Assembly: GCA_949372875.1 (NCBI GenBank)
Contig: CASIAW010000001.1
Location: 434,001 to 498,000, forward strand
Reading direction: 5' to 3'
Source of the DNA: Candidatus Poseidoniaceae archaeon
Lineage (GTDB): Archaea > Thermoplasmatota > Poseidoniia > Poseidoniales > Poseidoniaceae
Length of the DNA stretch: 64,000 bases
Position 1 is the first letter of the stretch, and every line of letters starts with the position of its first letter. Below, one piece after another: positions 15,043-26,700 of this stretch. The notes under the pieces were generated by a model that saw only the letters and a list, made by a program, of their open reading frames with translations, was not told the origin of the DNA and made no database searches. Made by a program: the position numbers and the translations under genes.

Positions 15043-17676
15043 CTAATCGCCCCGTGTCCAAGAGCCATCAGCACTAACGTTCCAATACTGGACTTCACTG
15101 CTCACATCAACATACCAACCACTCGAACCTTGTTCCGTCCCAGGTGCTGCTTGCATGACACCAACTTCTGCAGCTTGTAGGGCAAGTGTGGCCCTAAGTT
15201 CATCAGTTAGTACTCCATCGGAATTTTCAGGCACGGTGTCTACCTTCTGCTGTGATGTTAGTGCAGTACCTTCGTCATTAGAATAACCTTCTTCATCGTC
15301 CTCATACTCCTCATCATCAAACGCATCTTCGACCCACTCATCATCTTCTTTGTTCGCCCTTCGAACTAAGACAACCAGAGTCACCAGAATGAGTGTTAAC
15401 AAAAATATCCCGAGACCCATGGCAGTATTGGTTGAACCAACTGCTCCACCTAGCAGGACTGCATCAACATCGAAGTAATTTTGAGAAATCAAACCGCTCC
15501 AAAGAACATTACATGAACGGTCATTACCGGATGAAAATATATCGAGTTCCCATGTATCACCAGTAACGTGCTTTGCAGAGCCGGAAGTACATTTCACTGA
15601 CGTGTTTTTCGCATCAACTTCCACGATGTTGTCGAAAACATCGATCCCTCGTACTCTTAACAAAACAGTATCACCTTGGGCAATGCTTTGATCTTCAATA
15701 AAAGACTCAAGTCGAACAGCTGCGCCTGGCTCCACAGTGAGAGGGATACTGTGAGTTGCACCATCTTGAACGAGTTCAAGCGTGTATGTTCCAGAAGTCT
15801 GGCCAATGAAATCCCAATAGCCGTTTCCAGAGGAAGAGGCGACCAGAGTGCCATATTCTGATTCAAGGGTGGAAACAACTTCTGTCGAGGGAGCCAGATT
15901 ACCATGAGCATCTATGGTTTGAATGAATAACTCGCTTGCAATTCCTGCCTTAACTGTCAATCCATCTTCACTATCGGTCACCAAATTACGAGCCTCACCA
16001 GCAACCACAGTAAGTCGAATGGTCGCAAAAACGCCGTCAGCATTGGCTCTAATCTCATGGCCTCCAATATCGGTTGGAATCCAATGAAGTTCGGAAAGAA
16101 GAATTTCAACTGTTGAATCTAAACCATCGACGGTCCAGTTCAGTCCAATTGAACCCAGAGAATTGGAGTAAGCGTCAAAGAACATCGGGTCGAGAGAGAG
16201 TGCTGTATCAGAAGGCAAGATTGCACCCTCGCCGTTGAGCTGAATAAAGGCAAGACGACCTGGTTTTGATTGCATCTGGAAAATTGGCTCAAACCGAGTA
16301 TCGGTTGAAAAATCGAACCAAGAACCTTCGATACGCCATGGCATCACTTGATGGGGAGTGATCGTGGCATAGCCATTGTATTCGGTGAACAGAGAATCAT
16401 TTCCATTCACCATGGATAAAGAACCATTTACCATCCATTCATTACCAATTACGTCCTTTGCTGTGAACTCAACCGTACTTTGTTCTCCTGCTGTCATCGA
16501 AGATGATGAAGAAAGTTTCAGGAAGGTATCAATTGCATTTCCATGAACAACCTCAACCATCAGTGTCGAGATAACTCCGTCATCGACGACTCGAAGTTCG
16601 TGCATACCCATGGAACCTGGTGTCCAGTATACTGCATCATTAAAAGATGCTAATCCCCCACTGGAAACGGTGAAATTTTCAAGCGGAGGGGTAATTGTCC
16701 CCGTATAACCTTGGGAATCGGTACGCATTGCTGCAATCTCATATGAGGTTCCTGCAGTGAATGTTTGCTCTTCTGAAAGGACAACAACTTGGGATATGGC
16801 TGCATCTGCAGGTACGACACGAATTGTACCGATACCCGTCACATTACCAGCGGAAACGCTAATGTTCCACAGCCCTGGATGAGATGCAGTGAACCACCCT
16901 GAAGGAAGAATACTCCCATTTTCAACAACCCATGCCCGATTCCCCGCTTCTGTAATGTTCATTTCAAAACCATTGATATCCAAGAGTTGTGGAGTGATGA
17001 AAATTGCGTGGCCACTTCGCACCTGCAATCCCTCTTCGAGAACAAATTCATGTGGCGCTCCTGCAGTAACCTGTATGGTCGAAACATGTTCCATTTGATG
17101 GAGCCGGGCCCGGATGCTGTATGCGCCTACATCTTGAGGTGTCCAGCTCGGAGTTCCGTCTCCAACATACTCGCCATCCACTGTCCAAACCGCATCTTGG
17201 GATAATTGGGAGTTGCCACGAGCATCGAGGAGATTAACGGTAAGCGATACTGGAACCAATGCATGTGCATTGAGACTCGTGATTTCCAGAGACTGTGCGA
17301 CTCCAGCTGTAACAGTTATATTGAACGTGTTGACTAAACCATTGTGAGATGCTTGAACAGTAATAAGACCTGAATTCCAAGGATAGAACATTCCATTCGT
17401 GGAAATAGACCCGTTTGAACAACTCCACTCCACTTCACCAGTGACGAGGTTGTTGACTGAATCGTATAATTCAGCAGAAAACATTACCACTTCATCCGCA
17501 GAGAGGGACGTTTGTTCAACACTGATTTCAACTCGGACTGGCGTGCCTGCTCGTGCGACAAATGTATCCTCTTGAAGAGAAGGTGTAGTTACTGCAAGGT
17601 TCAATCCTTGAGATGAAAACAGAGCGACACAGAGAATCAAAACCGTGTATCTTTGAATCGAACTCAAGTCTCGCAT
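15043..17676 (-). CDS. Secreted, membrane-anchored Ig-like repeat surface protein
   Basis: This is about 877 aa. An N-terminal signal peptide (YTVLILCVALFSSQGLNLAV) is followed by a run of roughly 80-90-residue beta-sandwich repeats resembling bacterial Ig-like (invasin/Big) domains. Recurring phrases include 'SADE', 'D..GN' and strand ends such as ITVTAG, VEVVHG and LTVVAGEA. A C-terminal helix near residues 750-772 (AMGLGIFLLTLILVTLVVLV) is followed by Arg-Arg and an acidic cytoplasmic tail ending in a Trp-rich motif (GWYVDV, then ADGSW). I chose the ATG at 17676 because GGAAAGGTGA lies just upstream; the ATG at 17700 lacks such a site. It lies 42 bp after the 3054-aa gene and shares its tail type, so the two probably form one surface system. 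The ligand is unknown. Confidence 0.8.
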   Translation of the reverse strand: MRDLSSIQRYTVLILCVALFSSQGLNLAVTTPSLQEDTFVARAGTPVRVEISVEQTSLSADEVVMFSAELYDSVNNLVTGEVEWSCSNGSISTNGMFYPWNSGLITVQASHNGLVNTFNITVTAGVAQSLEITSLNAHALVPVSLTVNLLDARGNSQLSQDAVWTVDGEYVGDGTPSWTPQDVGAYSIRARLHQMEHVSTIQVTAGAPHEFVLEEGLQVRSGHAIFITPQLLDINGFEMNITEAGNRAWVVENGSILPSGWFTASHPGLWNISVSAGNVTGIGTIRVVPADAAISQVVVLSEEQTFTAGTSYEIAAMRTDSQGYTGTITPPLENFTVSSGGLASFNDAVYWTPGSMGMHELRVVDDGVISTLMVEVVHGNAIDTFLKLSSSSSMTAGEQSTVEFTAKDVIGNEWMVNGSLSMVNGNDSLFTEYNGYATITPHQVMPWRIEGSWFDFSTDTRFEPIFQMQSKPGRLAFIQLNGEGAILPSDTALSLDPMFFDAYSNSLGSIGLNWTVDGLDSTVEILLSELHWIPTDIGGHEIRANADGVFATIRLTVVAGEARNLVTDSEDGLTVKAGIASELFIQTIDAHGNLAPSTEVVSTLESEYGTLVASSSGNGYWDFIGQTSGTYTLELVQDGATHSIPLTVEPGAAVRLESFIEDQSIAQGDTVLLRVRGIDVFDNIVEVDAKNTSVKCTSGSAKHVTGDTWELDIFSSGNDRSCNVLWSGLISQNYFDVDAVLLGGAVGSTNTAMGLGIFLLTLILVTLVVLVRRANKEDDEWVEDAFDDEEYEDDEEGYSNDEGTALTSQQKVDTVPENSDGVLTDELRATLALQAAEVGVMQAAPGTEQGSSGWYVDVSSEVQYWNVSADGSWTRGD

Positions 17677-17718
17677 GATTTTCACCTTTCCATTCAACAT
17701 CTATCAATGATATGGCTG

Positions 17719-20700
17719 TTAATCTGTCCATTCGCCCCATTCAGAATCGCCTTCTTGGCGATACCACCAAGTGCCGTTTTCATCCTCAGCCCATTCAGTA
17801 CCGTCATCATCGACACGGTGCTCAACTTGCCAAGATGTATCATCTGCCTGCGGCTCAATACTCGGAACAGACTTCGCCTCAGGTGCTGGACCAGTTGGAC
17901 CCGGAGCTGGACCTGAAGGCGTATCGTCTTCATCGTCGTATGAATAATCATCATCATCATCATAATCTGCATCTCCTCCACGAAGCGTTAATACGAGTAA
18001 GCCAACGATAACCAAACTCACAATACCAACGAGAACTGCACCGACGTAATACAACGGTCCACCTGCTTTGAAGAAGCCGCCGACGTTTCCATCAACTTCC
18101 ACATTGCGTTCTTCAGAAACGGTTCCAGCAGTGATGGTTACAGTTTGAGGACCGTCATCAAGCGTCACAATTTCCCAAACACCCTGTCCTTGATTCAAGA
18201 TTTCAGCACGGCCCGTTGAGTCAACATCGGCACTGGATGGGATTGGGATTGGATTCATGTAAACATCGAATGCCTTGACCGTGACGGTGAAACTGCCTAA
18301 TTGGTCAATGAAGTCTGAAGAGAGTTCTATTGATAGAGAATCAACAATATACAATGCGTCTACGGAAATGCTCGCAGAATTACTGACTGATCCAGTTGAA
18401 TAATCCAGTGTATGAGGACCTGCAATCGTTGCAGTGAATACATAAGTTGCTTCATCAGTTCCTGCAGTGAGGTTCTCAACAATAACTCCGTCCTCCGTCC
18501 ACTCGACAATCTGAGGGAATGTGTTACCATCACTGTCTTCTCCAGTAACTGCAATAGATATCTGGCCACCTGCGGTTTGTTCAGCCGTATCAAGGACTGC
18601 AGTGACGGAGATTGCGGTGCCGTGGTGAACAGTCATCACGACTGTATCTGTCACATTGTAACCTGCATCGCTGATTCCGGAAGCAGAAATACTCCAATTA
18701 CCAACTTGAGTTGCCTCCCATCGCATGTTGTAATTCAGCAGGGATTCTGTGATTACTTCAACGTCGCCAGAATCAAGATTGGTCAAATACCATACCAAGA
18801 TGCTTGAATCAATTGGGTTCGTATCCAAATCCGAGAGTTCTGAGGAGAAGTCAATGTATTCATCTGCAGTCATATCAAATGCAGTGTTTGAGAGTCCATC
18901 AGAACCTGATGCAGTGATGCTGACCGAGTTTAAATCTCCGTGAGAAACGGTTACGTTAATACTCACTTCATGAACGGTAAATCCATCATCATACACTGCT
19001 GTAATCATGTAAGGATCGAAAGATGCAAGGTAAGGAACAAAGGTAGTTTCATCACCCAACAGTTGTTCAAGTGCGGACTGTGAGGTCCACTCCGAATGTT
19101 CAATAGACCAGTTTGCGGAGATAATCCAGCGGTTGTCCTTTTGATCATACGCCTTTACCTTTACATCCAGAATATCATCTGCAGTAATGTCAAACGAATT
19201 CCAGGTTGAAACATTGTTGTCGACAATGAGAATCAAGGAGACAATAGCGCCTTCTTGGACTGTGATTGTAATCTGAGAGGTAATTGTCTCGTAGGTTGCC
19301 TCGATGATTTTTGCACCACGTGATTGAGGGGTCCACATTGCAGGGGCTCCAGTCATCAATTGACCATCTTGAATTTGCAACCAGTTTTCTTGAGGTAGAA
19401 GAACTGGTAGACGGTTACCACGAATGTCAATTCGAGTTGTATTAATCCATACATGTTCATCGGCAGTAATGGCAGTAGAAGAGGCATCGAGTTCTAAACT
19501 CGCCATTTGTCCATGTCCTACATTCACCATTAATGAGCCTACAGCACCTGAAGTCGAAGTGAGATTCAAGTTCCACATGCCAATATGGTCTGGGAAATAT
19601 TCGTCAGATGTTTCGCTATAATTTCCATTGTTCGTAGTCCATGAAAGGTCACCTGCTTCACTTACATCCAGAATTTCGTTTCCAAATTGATCAAACAAAG
19701 TATGGGTTACAGCACACCAGATTCCTGCAGGAACAGTTCCTTGACATCCATCCAGAACAAAGTATGACGGGGCACCCGTTTCAACTTCAATACTCACTGT
19801 AATGGATTGAAGCGCTCCAGACGGGTCCACCCATTCCACCACTACGCCTTGAGGTCCGCTCGCGTATGGAATGTATAATCCTCCAACAGCAGTTGCACTT
19901 AAGTCGGTCGTTGCATAACTGATTGACTGGCCAAGGACTTGATTACCAAATTGGTCAATGACGTAGGCGGTAATTTGAAGCGTGTCATCTGCCGAAATCG
20001 TTGTCGATTCGGGAGACACAATCAGCGTTTTCGCCAATCCAGGAGTCACGGTCACAATCTCGGTTTGACAAATGATACCAAAGCATGCTGATACAGTATG
20101 TTGACCAGCTGCATGAGGTGTGAAGACACCTGCTTGTGAGATGCTACCGTTACTTGCACTCCAAACGACTGGAGCGTTGATTGGTAAAGACAAGTAGTCA
20201 AACACCACATTGGAGAAGGTGAGCGTAGTATCTGCGTCAGTTGTCGGTGCTGTAGGTGCCAAATCAATAGATGTGACATTTGTATGGTTAAGCAAGATTT
20301 GAGGTCGTTGGCTTTCAACGGAGTTTTCACTCGAGACAATATGTGCAAGAAGTGTGCCCCGATTTGGAGTACCAATTAGAATCCAAGAATTATCGTTATC
20401 GATAAGCATTCCATCAATGCCAATGTCAAACCAAATCCATCGATCGGCAGTCAAGTCGGTTTCTGTGAAACTTGAAACTGGCGTTGCGTCGTAATCAACT
20501 CCGGCTTGCATTCCCGGAGCACCCCATGCGCCTGAAGTTGATGCCGAGGAAGCATCCCAAGTCGAAGAGGATTGAGCCCATGCCGTGTTCGTGATTCGAT
20601 GAACGCTAAACGCCATTTCAGTAGCGCCTCCCGAAGAGTCCCATGAATCAAGATAAAAGCCAATACTTGCAGAATGTATGCTCGAATAAGCAGGCAAGGG

Positions 20701-23700
20701 GACTTGACTGTTATCCAGTGCAAAGGTAAGGCGTGACTCAAGACCGGCATTAGCACCGGAATCTGTTCCGACTTCGGCAAGAGAGGCGTCTCCGTAATTA
20801 GTTGATGAAGTTGCTTCGCTAAGATGCGTTTCTCGAATATTTGTATGACCGAATTGAGCGACTTCATTTCCAGTTTGGAAGGTATAGGTGTACGTCAAAT
20901 CGTTGTTGTCTGTGTGGTGAGGATTGCCAATAGCAAACGACCAACGTGAGGATGAAGGGCCAGGAATAGATTGATTGACACCTTGAACCCACCATTGGAA
21001 TACCTCTCCAGAGTCGAGTGAGTTTGGAAGTCGGAAACTCGTTCCCGTAAACATTGCAAAGTCTTCCCAAGAACGATACTTGTAAATTCCTGATTGATTT
21101 GCAACTGTGACGATATATCCTGTTGCTCCCGTCGTTGCTGCCCATGAAAGCGTCGTATTTTCAGAACCAGGTTCAAGCAATGCCGAACTGGTATCATACA
21201 ACACCGCCCCATCTATTGGACTGGTGAGGCTTGGTTGATTCGGAGGCTGTATTCCGTCAATATTATCGATGAAATCAAGCAGCAAACGTGGGCGGAATGA
21301 TTCATTGCTTCCTTCTGAAGAATAAAACGCATGATTCGTCGAAGGAATGCCTACAGATTTCAAAAGAACAGTCATGGTAAGGTTTCCACTTGCGACATTG
21401 TCCTGTGCAAGGCTCGTAAGGTCCCATTCAACCCAACCAGAAGCAGGAGCGAGGGTAAGAGTTGAGCGAGTGATTTCACTTGTTGAACAAGCGATGTTGG
21501 TGTTCCAAGTCACGGAAGATTCCGTAAAAGATGAGCAAGCGTGTGCTGAAATGGTTGTAGATGAGGTGCCCGTCAAGCCGGTGCGATACATTTGCAGAAT
21601 CATTCCTGTTGGCGTCATTGCATTAGGCCAAGGCATATCGCTCAGATCAAACTCAAGGTAGATTTGACTCTCGCCTGTTCCTGATGCGGAGGTTCCAAGA
21701 TGAAGTTGAGTTGCTGAACCAGAATTCGTCGTCGAGGAGGAGGAAATTTCAGCATCGGGTACAAGTGGAAGGAGGCCTGTTTCAGAGAAGACAGAACCTC
21801 GGTAAATTGGAACCGTGTAATTTCCGTCACCATCTGTGAAACCAAGACCGTCCGGAACACGGAACTTGTGAACGCTGGACCAATGACCAATGCGTCCATC
21901 TTGGTCTCCTCGAACCCGCCAATAGTTCCATTCATCGGCCTTCTCGAGGTCTGTATTCGTCAAGGTGAGGTTTTGAGCATCCCATGTGAGATTCGATTCG
22001 GAGCCGTTTGCAACAGAGTTTGAATCAACACATTCGACATCTTCGGTCATACGGGCATTGGATGCGCCACACAAAACCCATTGAGTATGATTGTTATCGC
22101 TTGAGGACCAGTTCGCACTCACTTCTTCAGCGCCATTCGGTATTGGAGATGAAAGATTCCAGAGTGTAGTGCCATCAAGTGGGTTCATGTTCGTCGGACT
22201 TGTAGGCGACCAAGGCGTCGTTAATTCGTATGTCATGGTTAGTTTGGGACGATCCGATAGGCCGAAATACTCGCTACTGGCGATGTAATAGGTGCCATCG
22301 ACGGTTCCATCGACTTCTTCAGCTTGCAAAATAATGTTGAGGCTTTCTTGGCCGCGTTCAAGTGCGTGCTGTAGCATCGAGGTGACGTTGATCTCAAACA
22401 CGCTACTACCGTTAATCCAGAAACCTTCTGTTTCAGGGATTTGAGAATCGTCAGAGTGGTATGCACCTGCACCAATCCATGAAGTCGAGTTGTTTCCGGG
22501 ATGGGACCAACTTGATGCTTCATCCCATCCAGTAATCATTTCTGAAACTGTCACGAAAATTTCATCACTTCCGGTAACTACGGTAAGTTCCAATGTTGCG
22601 TTATTGACCGCGTATGAAGAAGGAAGCGGAAGGGTAGAGAAATCGATTTCCATCAAAGTGGAAGAACGGAGAATGCTGTTTGATGGGCTCTGGCCAACGG
22701 AAAGGTATGATGAGGAGCCGCTGTTCGCATATGAATTTCCTTGATCTAATGTGGTGTCTTTGGTGATGAGTGGATAGTTTTGATCTTCAACTATTGTGCC
22801 TTCCTGGAGCGATACCCAAGCATGTGTGGAGTCAACTTCCTCAGAATCCGTATTAGGGATGTGGAAGAAAGTCGAAACGCTTTGCTGACCAATCATTCCA
22901 GATTCAATCGGTTGAACAGTCCATCGAATTGTTTGGGCATGTGTTAACATGTTTGAGGGGGTGAAAGAGAGATTTACCAGGTCAAACATCGATGAATCAA
23001 CACGAGAATCGTAGGTATAGCGTCCGGCCATATCGTCGGTCGAACTCTCAAAGATGTGAATTCGCCATGCATCCGCAGTATTCGGCGCGTTATGGGTCCA
23101 AGTAAACTCGGGCATGTAGTCAGGCAGTAAAGCATGGGAACTCGAATCCCAGGAAAGGGCGTTATTTGCTGGACCGGTGTTAACTCCGGTTATTGTTGGA
23201 ACTGGATTTGTACCGTTGGACCAAGTTAAATTAAGCCATGGATGTTGGCTTGAAAGGCCTTCAGTAGAAGTGAAAGTAATGACGTTCGGACCGTTTGTAT
23301 ACGCCGTGATATTATTGGATGCATAGAGGGCCAAAGAGAGTGATGATGCGCCGGAATCCAGTGCAGCTTGCACCGCTTCGCTCACGTCCCAAGTCATCCA
23401 GTCTGCACTCACAGAGTCTTGGAGATCCACATATGGTCCAAGATCAACTCCAAGGTCACGACCGCCAGGTTGTGACCAAGTGTTCGTTCCATCATAGGTC
23501 GTATCATTGGCTGAAGTGGTCCAATTTTGTAAAACGGGACGAACTGCAATCGGCTCGCCTGTTGAAGATGAAAACTCCGAATAGAGATTCAACTGAGCCG
23601 AAGTGATTCGAGCATTGGATGGCTGTGGCAATGAATTAAGGGGAATCTTGAGAAGTGAAATTGCTTGTCGGTCATAAGCCACTGCTCCGACTTTCATCTG

Positions 23701-26700
23701 AGATGAAGCGTTGTAGGTATTGGATGAGCCAGAACCTGATTCAATGATATACGTATCCTGGAAATTTGGAAGATTCAATGCTGGCATTGCTTCTCGGTGA
23801 TGTAGCTCGACAGAGGCACATGAGCCGTCTGGGCAGGTCTGCCAAGTTGTCAAATCAGGAATAGAGAAGGTGAACGAATTCGACCAGTTCCCAATTTGAT
23901 TGGTTAGAGAAATTGCACGTACTCTCCAGTACCAAGTCTTTCCATCATCCAAGTCAGAAGTAGGCGTGAAAGAGAGGTTTGTTGCGTCAAACCCTCCATC
24001 ATTCCATGAAGTCTTTGTGATGAGAGAGGTTGAATCAAACGTCGAAGCGGTATCAAGTTGAACTGCCCAGCCACCAACGACAAGATTACTTCCAAACGAC
24101 CAAGTGAGTTCAGGGCGTTTGATTGGAGTTTGGTCCACTCCGGCGCCCATCGACCAAGAGCCGTTGAGAGGAGTCACAGTGACGGGGTCTGCTGGGACAA
24201 CATTGGAGCCAGGGACATAGACAAAACTCAATTCTGGTTTTTGGGCATCGGGGGCGAAGCCGGGATACAGTTGAACTTCTCTGCTCTGGCCTGAGCCTGC
24301 ACCAAGAATCCCAATCAAGAAATCAACACTTCGATTTTCACGCATTGCGTTTTGGACACCGAGCGTGACATTCCATTCGATTTGGTCACCGCTCGCAAAG
24401 GATGTGTCAAGTTGAACGGAATCGAGTAAAGAAGAACGCTCCCAGCCTTTTGCTCCAGCCATTCCCCAATTGTTCGTTCCGTCATAGGTTTGCCATGAGG
24501 CCCCATCATCAGTCCAGTTGTGTTGGCGGCTTTCCCAAATAGCAACACTCGGGGAGTTCATAGGCGTGCTTCCAATGACCATTGAGAGATGAGCAGATTC
24601 AACCGCATAACCAGCCGGAAGCAGGTTTGAACGAAGGTTACAGTTCAAAAGACCCATCGCTTCGATAGGATAGGTATTGTATGCAATAAGAAGTTTGGAT
24701 TCATCGTTATAGTTTTGAGAAGGAGTTCCACTGTCCACATAAGTGTCGAGACATTCAGGGTAAAGTCCGTCCGCAGTTCCGTTTCCATGCTTCATCCGGA
24801 ATTCATAACGGTCGGCACCTAACCAGGTACTTTCAAGTGAACTCACTAAGAACTTCGACGTCGACCACTCTCCGATTCTACCATCTGAATCGACAGAAGC
24901 CATTCTCCAAAAATACATGTTTCCAACATCAAGGACATTGTTCCCAGTGAAGTTAAATTGGCCATCACTTGCTGCGACAGAGGTCGATGCCTCCAAATCG
25001 TCAAGATCCCACACACGGTATCGGAATTGCTCATCAGTGGCCATTTGGAATGCGATGTCATACGAAGACATTCCTGTTCCATCCCAAACCAGAGAAGGTG
25101 TCGTGTTTGCAGAGAAATTATGCCCTGTTTGGTTCCATACTGCCTCACCCATGGATGGAGCGATTTGAGTCACGGCAGGGAGTGATGTGCCTGAACCCCA
25201 AGCATAGGTAATTGAAACTGCAGGTTTGTTGAGGTCGTCGATGTCATCTGAAGAAAAGAATACGGCGCTTTTCGTGCCAGTGCTTGAATAGGCTTCGTTC
25301 AAACCTCGTGCAGTAATCATGAAATCAGCTCGATCTGTGGAACCACTTTCTACCCACGATTGAAGGACATCAGTGAATTCAAAACTAAACGAGTCACTGG
25401 CCTGAGAACCATTCAATCCAGTATCAGACGCTGTTGAAGAATATTCTCTACCACCATCTGACCAAGTCATGGAATTCGTTGCTCGATTCCATGAAAGGTC
25501 ACTTTCAACCCAGTTACTCGTCTCCATAGAATGCATTGAAAGAAAAGCATTGTTTGAAGAAGAGTCACGAGTAAGTTCAACTTGCGCATCGATGATTGTT
25601 GCGTTGGAAGGTAGACCAAGGAGGTTCAGTGCAAAACTCATGTGGATGAGTGACTCTTTGTTCGATGTCACACTGGTTTCCATCGTCGTTGCTGAGCCAT
25701 ATTTAGAGTTCTTACTCTGCTGGTTCGCATATGTGTCTTTGATGAAAGTACTCACACCAAGGTCATCGTTGTTCACTTCGATGCTTGCTGTTCCGTCGCC
25801 ATTATCAGTTACAGAATGCGCTGGCAGATAGAAACTTTCAGTTGAAGACCAATCACCGAGTGTATCTGTTGAATCAATGCTTCGAACACGATAAAACACT
25901 TGACTTCCATTCGAGAATTCGTCAACTGCTGGAAGTGTATAGGTGCCACTATTAGCGGAAGTCATGGAGAAGGTGTTCCAAATGGTCGAATAGTACCAAG
26001 CAAGGTCACTGGATTCTTTGAATTCCTCATCTAATGAGAGCTGGTATTCGACATGTGTGCCGACCAAAGAGTTGTAAGAAAGTGTTGGAATTGTATCTGC
26101 AGTCAAGAGGAGATCACCTGTCATCAAAGGCATTCCATCGACTGCGAAGTCAGAGATGACTGAACCGCCGTTTCCAGCTGCAGTTGGAGAGGTGACCAAA
26201 ACAAGTTCAGGACGGTTCGCCAGATTCCCTGAATCTGAGAAATAGCACTCGTATTCAGAACCAAGGGCAGAAACAAGAATGCTTACAGATGTAAGGTTGG
26301 AGAGTGCTGCATCTTGTGCCATTGAGGTTACGTTAAGCGAAAATGTGCCGTTGGTTGTTGCTCGGAATGGAGGCTCCCAAGCCCCTCTATCGTTACTTCC
26401 ATCAGCACCGAGTAATTCCCATGAAACTCCTACGTCAGATTGGATCCACGTAGCAGTGGTAGAATTCCAAGTTGAAGGAGTCGCTGCGTAAATCGATATA
26501 TCTCCAGTTGCGAGTGAATTTTCATCGCAAACAATATTCAAAATTGCTGAGTGAACAGTATCTGAAGAGGTGAAGTTCATCGGGAATTCAAACAACAAGC
26601 GGCTCTCATCTCCGTCATCAGAAATACCCAGCAAACCTGTAGAACTTTGGTCGTAATTTGTCGTAGGATTTAATTCTTCTATTGATGTATCAGCCAAAAC

